Assembly: GCF_002999335.1 (NCBI RefSeq)
Contig: NW_020312124.1
Span: 18,610-82,609 of the forward strand
Origin: Cyclospora cayetanensis
Taxonomy: Eukaryota > Apicomplexa > Conoidasida > Eucoccidiorida > Eimeriidae
Reading direction: 5' to 3'
DNA: 64,000 nt
Part shown: positions 57,565-64,000 of the stretch, piece by piece
Layout of the letters: every line of letters starts with the position of its first letter
How positions within the stretch are numbered: the first letter of the stretch is position 1
Notes under the pieces: model-generated
What the model was told of the DNA's origin: nothing
The model's database searches: none
The model's input: only the letters and a program-made list of their open reading frames with translations
Position numbers and translations under genes: made by a program

Positions 57565-58072
57565 CACACGGGTTTCGAGTTATCGGCTCAACGTTGCTGA
57601 ATACACTCGAGCTTCTCGCAGACTTTCGCATGAGTCGTTTCAAGAGATTCGACAGAAGGAAGGCATCCGAAGGAAGGAAACACTTTAGGGCAGAGGAGGG
57701 AAGCCTTTGCCAGGCCCTGCTCAACAGCTTCCGGTGTACGCATGAGTCTTCCAGCATACGACCTCCTGTCCGAAGGAGGAGAAAGGGAAGCAGAAGGCAC
57801 ATGAAACGCCGAGGGTAGAAGGCCTCCCAATATCCATCGAAGTGCCCACGCTACGCGCTGCTAGTGCTGCTGCTCTTGCACTTGCTCGCGAGGCTCTTGC
57901 GGCGCGGCTGCATGCGTTTTGGGGCTGCCGCCGCTGCCGTTGCACTTTTGTGGTGTGTCTGCGCACCTCGCCAGCACCAGGATACAGCAAATTCACGAGC
58001 CTCGAATGCCCCAGAATATTCCTGTTTTTTCGTGCCGCCTGCAATGCAGTGAAGAAGACAACGCGCGCGGAG
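57565..58072. promoter_or_regulatory. Divergent promoter region, AATF / large helical-repeat gene
   Basis: About 510 bases between two outward-facing start codons. The plus-strand frame is open through 57842-58072 but has no ATG until 58073, so part may be 5' UTR. No specific site is recognised. Confidence 0.45.
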
Positions 58073-60686
58073 ATGGGCCTGCTGCAGCAGCACGAGGGAT
58101 CCAGCCCCTCTTCCGCCGCTGCATCTCCCTGCCAGCAGCAGCCGAAGGATGAAGCAGAAGAGTGCCAGCATCAGCGACAGGCTGTGTATCGCGTGCGGCT
58201 TCCGAGAGCTCTGCTATTCAAGCCCGTGCTGTCGCACACCCCCGAAGAGGCCCCTCCGTCAGCGGAAAAGGACTTTGAACTGTCTCTTGAGGAGGCAGCA
58301 GCCAGCGCAGTAGAGAGCTGGATTGATCCCGATGGCTCTGATTTTGCTGCCGCTGCTGCTGAGGCGCTAGAGGAAGAAGAAGCGGTCCGTCAGGGGGGAA
58401 CAGAGGATCCGGCGGGTAAGCCTCCTGCACTCAAATCTGCGCAGCGATTCAAACTTGGTCTGCCACTCGGATGCGCAATGCATCACACATGTAGACATTT
58501 CATGAACAGAAGTAGCAGGGCGAGATCGCATGGGTCTTATCATGCCTCTTGTTCCATGCCTTCCCAGTATTCGTTGCGTGCTTGTGTGACAACGCAGCAG
58601 TGCTGCCTCTCCTCGCGTATCGTGTGGCTGCCCTCTTCGCTTTCTTTGACGCCAAGAGCAAAGATCCCCTGGCTGTCGGTACACTCGGCCGAACACTCTC
58701 TTGTCTTCTGCGGTCCCTTGCTTTCGTCCTCGGGCGCCTCCTCAAGGGGCCCCTTGGAAGGAGGCGTCTCAAGCTCTCTGTTGCCGCAGCCGCGGAAAAC
58801 GCCACTGTTGTTGCAACCCCTCCTCCGGATGCAGCTGCAGAAGCGCCGGCAGCAGCACAGCTGCCTGCTAGTCACGTGCTGTATCAACACCACTCGTTCA
58901 ATCTGTACGCAGAGTTCTGTCTCTGCATGCGGGGGAACCCCCAGAGCGTTGAGGCGCCCCTTCCTGCCTCTGGATCTTTCGACATCCTCCCTCTTCCGGC
59001 TGTCGCTGGAGTCACTTTTCCCCTCGTAGTATCCGCAAAAAAGCGCTGGAGCCTCGAGAAAGGGGCCCCTAAGACCTCCTCTTCGGGAGCCTCCGCGGAG
59101 AGAGCTTCGCTGGATGCTGTGGACGTAAGAGAAGATGAAGTCGTCTTCTTAGGAGAAGGACTGAGGTTCAGGATTTTGGAGTGTATCCGCATCCTCGTGC
59201 GTGCAGCTTCCGGGAGAGACGGGTATATGGCATTGGTGGAAAGCGTGACGCGCTCGGAGGTGCCTATACACCTCAAGGCCGTCTGTCTGCCAGGTCTCCT
59301 GGCAGCCACTGCAAAGATAAGGAGGAAGAAAGATCGCTTCATAACGCAACTTTGCTCGATCATTATGAACAAAACGCTTCCCGTACGCGCGCCGCATAGC
59401 GCAACAGAAAGCCTTGCCAAGTTGCTGCCCTCCACGGCCAAACGGGTGCTTCGAATCAAAGAGAAGCAGCAAGTTCAGCAGCAGCAAGTTCAGCAGCAGC
59501 AAGTTCAGCAGCAGCAAGTTCAGCAGCAGCAAGTTCAGCAGCAGCAAGTTCAGCAGCAGCAAGTTCAGCAGCAGCAGAAAGATCAGCAGCAGCAAGTTCA
59601 GCAGCAGAAAGATCAGCAGCAGGAGCCGGGAGTGAAGGGCTCCTTCCCCGTATTGGCTGTTGGATCTGATGTCTCCTTGCCTCTGCGGCTGCTGATCCTT
59701 GCCCACGCGACGCAAGGCCTTGTTGTAGCGCTAGATGCAGGAAGCGGTGCATCGAACGGTCTAGATAAGAAGACTGAGAGCTTTGGTCAGGAGGAGCTCG
59801 AGCAAGAGCGCGAGGCACAAAAAAAAGGATCAGGAGAGGCGGATCCGCAGACTGAGCAGCACGCCGACAACCCCCTCGTGGCGATGCATGCCATACAATC
59901 CGTCCTCTTTAAAGCCTTGGAGTTGTCAGTGCCTCTTCTCGCGGATCCCTTCATGGCTCCCCCTACTCCTGAAGGATCTGCATGCGTTCAAATAGACCGC
60001 TCCAGGCTGCACAGCATGCAGCGGGAACCTTGGTCGGGGGCTTGCCAAGCGCTTGCCGAGTGTGCCGTCAGAAGTCGTGCTGGGCTTGTCACTGCGGTTT
60101 CTCGCCTCCTCAAGTCGCCCGTGCAGTTTGGTTATTCTCGACGGCATACATTTGCTGCTGCTTCTGATGCCCTCCAGCAGCAGCATCAGTATCAGCATCA
60201 GTATCAGCAGCAGCAGCAGCAGCAGCATCAGTATCAGTATTACTCACGGCACCAGCATAAGTATCAGCATCAGCATCAGTATCCCTCACAGCAGCAGCAG
60301 CATCAGCAGCAGCATCAGTATCAGTATTACTCACAGCAGCAGCAGCGGCAGTGGACGGCGGAGGAGCTTTCTTTGTGGTTCGCAGTTGATTCGCTTGTAC
60401 GTCAGTCGGGGGCTTTACTGTCTCGAGGCGAAGAAACCCTCTGTTACGCTTTGCAGCGGCTCAATATCTGTGCTGCACCAGCTCCGCAACAAGGCGACAT
60501 GGAGGTGGGACCGCTTGCCTCAGCCTGTCTGGTGTATGGACTGCTCATTCTGCTGCTCGGCTCACCCTCTCTTCCTGCCCCCATATGCCTCGCCCAGCGC
60601 GCAGTCTGGGCTCTTAAGGCTGCCTGCATCTTCATGCAGCACGCAGATGCGGAAGCCGCAGCCACTGCTGCTGCAGGCACAGCGCG

Positions 60687-60717
<31 letters not shown>

Positions 60718-62283
60718 GAGCACCTAGCCGCTGCAGCAGAGAGCGTCGGGATCTGGAAGGAGGCTCGATGGCTCCTGCAACGCAAAGCAGAGCAGCTGCT
60801 TGTTTTCGGTGTATCCTTGCTGCCGATAGTGCAGCAGCAACACCCCGAACGCTTCGAGACTCCCCACAGCCTAAGGGCCTACCCCGCGCTGCTGCTGCTC
60901 CTGCTGCTGCAGCAAATGGCGTCAGCATCCACCAGCGCAGCTCGTGGCTTCCTCATCCTCTCTCAGATGGGAGGGCGCCTCCACGCTGCAGCCGAGGAAC
61001 AAGACGGCTGCCTTAGCTCCCTTGGCATCGCCGATGTGGAAGACGGTCCTGTAGAGGCCTCTTTCTTGAAGGAAAAACTCAAGGCGGAGCACTTCGCCCT
61101 CAGAGGAGGAGACATGACTGTCTTGTACAGATGCGTCGCTGTTGTAAGACACGCACACGCGTTCAATTCCCCATCGAAACTCAACTGCTGCTGCACATCC
61201 AGCGTCGCGTTTCCCCCAAAGTCTTCGTTGTATCCTTGCTTGCACTTTATGTGGTCTTCTGCTCCTGTCAGCACTGCTGCCAGGTTGTTTCACAGAAATC
61301 GTATATAGGCCTTGCGCTCCTCTTTCTCCGCTTCTGCTTGCAACTTCGGCGCTGTTGCCCCCTTCTGCGTGACCTTTGTGCACCCGACAGTCTGCGCCGA
61401 ACCTCGAGTTTCCCCTGCGTTCGACAGTTGCTTTTTGTGAATGCCTGCATGTAAATATATATATATATATGTGTATGTATGTGTGTATGTATGTGTGTAT
61501 GTACAGCTGACAGGGGTTTTTGCATGGAAGGCACAAATATCACTTTTTCAGTCGCTGCTGAATCCGAAAGAGTTTCAGCTACCAGACGCTGCCACTGCTG
61601 CTGTTCTCATCCTCCTAAAGGAGCGGTGGTGCCTTCAGGTACTCCACTACCAGAATGCGGATGCTCCTGCTGCTGCTGCTGCTGACGCCAATCCGCAAGT
61701 ATCTCAGCCAGCAGGTGCAGTTGGAGGGGCGAAGGATCCCTTATTGGCTCTGACGAATTTGAACGTGTTAGCCTTTGTAGTGCAAACGCAACTTATCAAC
61801 AGAGAGGAAACAATAGCTGAAGGCTCAGAACGCCTCTCTTGCGTCCTCAATTGGCTAAAACTAGTCCTCCTACAGGGTCATAAGAACCCGAACAGGGGGC
61901 CTAATAAGGCACACGGCAGCAACCCTTTTTATGCCATGGGTTTGCTGCTCCTACGATCCCTCAAGCAGCCGCTCCTAGAGGCTCTGCGGAGGCTAGCGAG
62001 TCAAGCGGATGCGGAAGAGGTACTAACACAGAGCCGTGGGGGTCCGGAAGGTCTGAGGGGCCCCCAATGTCTTTTGGGAAGGGGGGCCCCCTCCACAGCA
62101 GATAAAGTTGAGCTGCTGAGGCCTTGTGGAGGGGCAATGCGACACTCTAGCGCTGCTGCGGAGCAACGCATGCGGCTGCAGCTGGTCTGTCTGGTGCTAC
62201 AAGAGGTAAGAGATCTGGTTTATCAGGCAGCAGATGCAGCAGCCACAGCAGCAGGAGAGGCGCTGCAGCTGCCTAGCATGTAA
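58073..62283 (+). CDS. Large helical-repeat-like protein with Gln-rich inserts (unknown function), three exons
   Basis: Exons 58073-58415, 58568-61143 and 61507-62283 join in phase to about 1231 residues. The start is MGLLQQHEGSSPSS; an acidic region (FELSLEEAAASAVESW, EALEEEEAV) follows. Then come amphipathic helices of HEAT/ARM character: CLCDNAAVLPLLAYRVAALF, RFRILECIRILVRAASG, VPIHLKAVCLPGLLAATAKI, FITQLCSIIMNKTLPVRAPH. Two low-complexity inserts split the fold: a QQQQV array (59467-59626) and a Gln/His/Tyr-rich array (60175-60351). Helices resume with LACLVYG-like and LLPIVQQQ segments. The C-terminal exon (LTNLNVLAFVVQTQLIN, MRLQLVCLVLQE) ends at TAA 62281 after a possible further donor at 62207. 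No named family is recognised; a chaperone, cohesin-type or scaffold role cannot be chosen. Confidence 0.7.
59467..59626. repeat. Exonic 15-bp repeat encoding QQQQV
   Basis: CAGCAGCAGCAAGTT repeated about seven times, then variants with AAAGATCAG. It is in frame inside the large second exon of the helical-repeat gene. Confidence 0.95.
60175..60351. repeat. Exonic CAG/CAT/TAT array encoding Gln/His/Tyr
   Basis: CAGCATCAGTATCAG units, with duplicated YQYYS-type modules, encode a prion-like Gln/His/Tyr segment in frame. Confidence 0.95.
61459..61505. repeat. TA/TGTATG microsatellite at a splice acceptor
   Basis: ATATATATATGTGTATGTATGTGTG runs directly into the acceptor TACAG|CTGACAGG of the last exon of the large gene. 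Confidence 0.9.
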
Positions 62284-64000
62284 GAGCAACTGAGTGTTTT
62301 AGCAGTTTCCTTAGCTGCATGCAAGTATCGATCTCCAGCTGTCCGCTAGCCTAGCCAATTACAGGGGTCTTGGAAAACCCCTACTTGGACTATATGCCTG
62401 CGTCGGAAATTTTTAATTCGGTTTTATAACTTATGTTTGTACAGTGAACGATGTCGTTGTGTCTCTAGATGCGATCCCCCTGGGTTGGCAAGGATGCTTA
62501 GTACGTAAGGAGGGGGCCCCCAAACCCGCCGAGTCTTACCCACTGCATTCCTGACTGAAACAGACTCTTCGCCAATCAAATATAGTTTTAGCTGCTCATT
62601 GGATTTCCGCTAATCAGTAGCGCACTTTTTGTGATGGATGCTGCACGAGGAGGCGGGTAATGGCTGTTCGCTAGCTAGCTATGACGTTTTTTTCCTGGGC
62701 ATCCGCCTTCACGCAGAACCGCAGGAACAAGAAAAACTGTGCTTAGGTACTCAAAGAGCGTGAGCATCGAGATCTCTCATCTGCATCGTGCAGCTCACTA
62801 ACGAGAGACACAAATGTACACTTTTCTGCCTGCAACAGCACCTCAGAGGGCGAGCCTCAAGTTACTTTCTGGGACTACTGCTTGGGGTTGCCATGCTTTT
62901 TGACTGTCGGGGCAGTCCATACACACGCGCCTCAGTAGACTTCCAGTGCCTCAGCACACTTATCTGTGGCAAAGAGAATGCTCTTATTGGGTATGTTCGC
63001 TGTGCTCCTTTCCATTTAGAATTAGTGGGACCGTTAGGCTTTCCCTAGGATGCGTTTTGGAGGCTCTAAAGGGTGTGTCTTATCAACACTTCGAAGAAAG
63101 GAACAGAATATTTCTTTCGAAAAGCTGTTGTAATTTGTCACTTTCGCGTCACGGGGCTCGGGCAAGAAGGGAAGGAAGACGGCAACGATGCCCATTGTTG
63201 CGACCTCGATTTGCACTCCGCCCGTCCGCATGGACTTGCATCGAGCAACCTACAGCTTAACATACATGGTGTTCGCATATGTAGTGTGTAATCATCTGTT
63301 CTATGCAACCAGGTGCAGTGTACGCCTAGCTCAGTACTATTCCAACGCATGCCGTGCTCCTGCGCACACGCGATAGTATGCGTGACTCCCCGATGAATAG
63401 TGCAGCACATACAAGGCACAGCTGCTTGCATTATGGTCGTCTGTTTTCAACACTTGGGGCACTGTTGTTACAGGCCAGCGGCGTTTCATGCAGTGGCGAA
63501 GCTGCACTTGAGCGCTTTCTTTTTAGACTGAACATATTTGAATAGTGATAAATAAAGAACTTCGTCTATAGTTCATCGGTTCGGTTAACACACTTATGGC
63601 AGCGCAGCGCTAGATCGATGCAATAAGACGCAATGTTGTATGCGTATGCTCTAGATGCTATGTACAACTAATGGTGAATGCTCGGAGTGTTTAGAGGGCT
63701 CAGCTACACGCATCCTAGCTGACCCTCTCCCTTCATGTCGAAACCATAAAGGGCACGGAAAGTTTAAGGAAGAAGCTTCTTTGGAAGGACATTCATTAAT
63801 TCCTGATTAGTTTGCTTCGAGTCTGAAGTTAGGTGCCTCTACGAAGCCCCAGGCAAAGACTAACAGTTGGTGACACCGTGTGTTTCGATGCAGCCGTTCT
63901 CCTATCCAGTGGTTGTGGATGAGGTGAGATTTGAGATTTTCTGGCTTTAATCAATACATCTGATAGCTCAATCATCCCCCCTGGGCAACAATTTTTGTGA
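62284..64000. other. Gene-poor right end with dispersed repeat copy C
   Basis: About 1.7 kb with only short ORFs. It includes a GGGGGCCCCC palindrome near 62505 and repeat copy C. Confidence 0.5.
63625..63790. repeat. Hairpin-bearing dispersed repeat, copy C
   Basis: The best-preserved hairpin: AGAGGGCTCAGCTA at 63693-63706, loop CACGCATCC, then TAGCTGACCCTCT, complementary except for one bulge. Flanks align with copies A and B. Confidence 0.65.

Overview
The window looks like nuclear DNA of a coccidian apicomplexan, most likely Eimeria or a close relative. Three things point there. Genes on both strands are intron-rich with GT-AG splice sites. CAG/CTG triplet runs occur throughout, encoding poly-Gln and poly-Ala tracts in exons and filling introns. 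The genes include mitochondrial import and respiration factors, ribosome-biogenesis and exosome subunits, meiotic SPO11 and a flagellar outer-dynein-arm docking protein, which fits a parasite with flagellated male gametes. No rRNA, tRNA, CRISPR array or intact transposon was recognised. All exon models were assembled by hand from splice signals, reading phase and family similarity.

Layout. 0-3.2 kb: a SEC12/PREB-like WD40 Sar1 exchange factor (minus, running off the left edge). 3.8-5.4 kb: an intronless ODA docking coiled-coil protein (plus). 6.4-8.4 kb: SPO11 (plus). 9.1-12.2 kb: an alanine-rich coiled-coil protein (minus). 12.7-13.2 kb: exons carrying a CBM20 starch-binding domain (minus). 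17.4-20.0 kb: a CCDC97-like splicing-associated protein (minus). 22.0-23.3 kb: an uncertain ORF. 24.6-27.4 kb: an RRP45/EXOSC9-like exosome subunit with repeats and a Gln-rich tail (plus). 27.9-32.2 kb: a CAG/CTG-rich stretch holding a 187-residue coiled-coil gene, a hydrophobic protein and fragmentary exons. 33.4-35.1 kb: a small secreted EGF-like protein (minus). 35.2-35.8 kb: an ankyrin-like reading frame broken by TGA. 38.4-43.4 kb: ETF-ubiquinone oxidoreductase (minus, 8 exons). 44.1-46.5 kb: mitochondrial GrpE (plus). 48.8-53.8 kb: a mitochondrial protein with an ATP-synthase-subunit-d-like motif (plus). 54.9-57.6 kb: AATF/BFR2 (minus). 58.1-62.3 kb: a 1231-residue helical-repeat-like protein with Gln-rich inserts (plus).

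Several genes are head-to-head pairs with short spacers: SEC12/ODA, ETF-QO/GrpE and AATF/helical-repeat gene. Long gene-poor stretches (13.6-17.3, 32.2-33.4, 35.8-38.4, 46.5-48.7, 53.8-54.9 and 62.3-64 kb) hold microsatellites and at least three diverged copies of a hairpin-bearing dispersed repeat. Three genes serve the mitochondrion (ETF-QO, GrpE, subunit-d-like), and three serve RNA or ribosome processing (RRP45, AATF, CCDC97).
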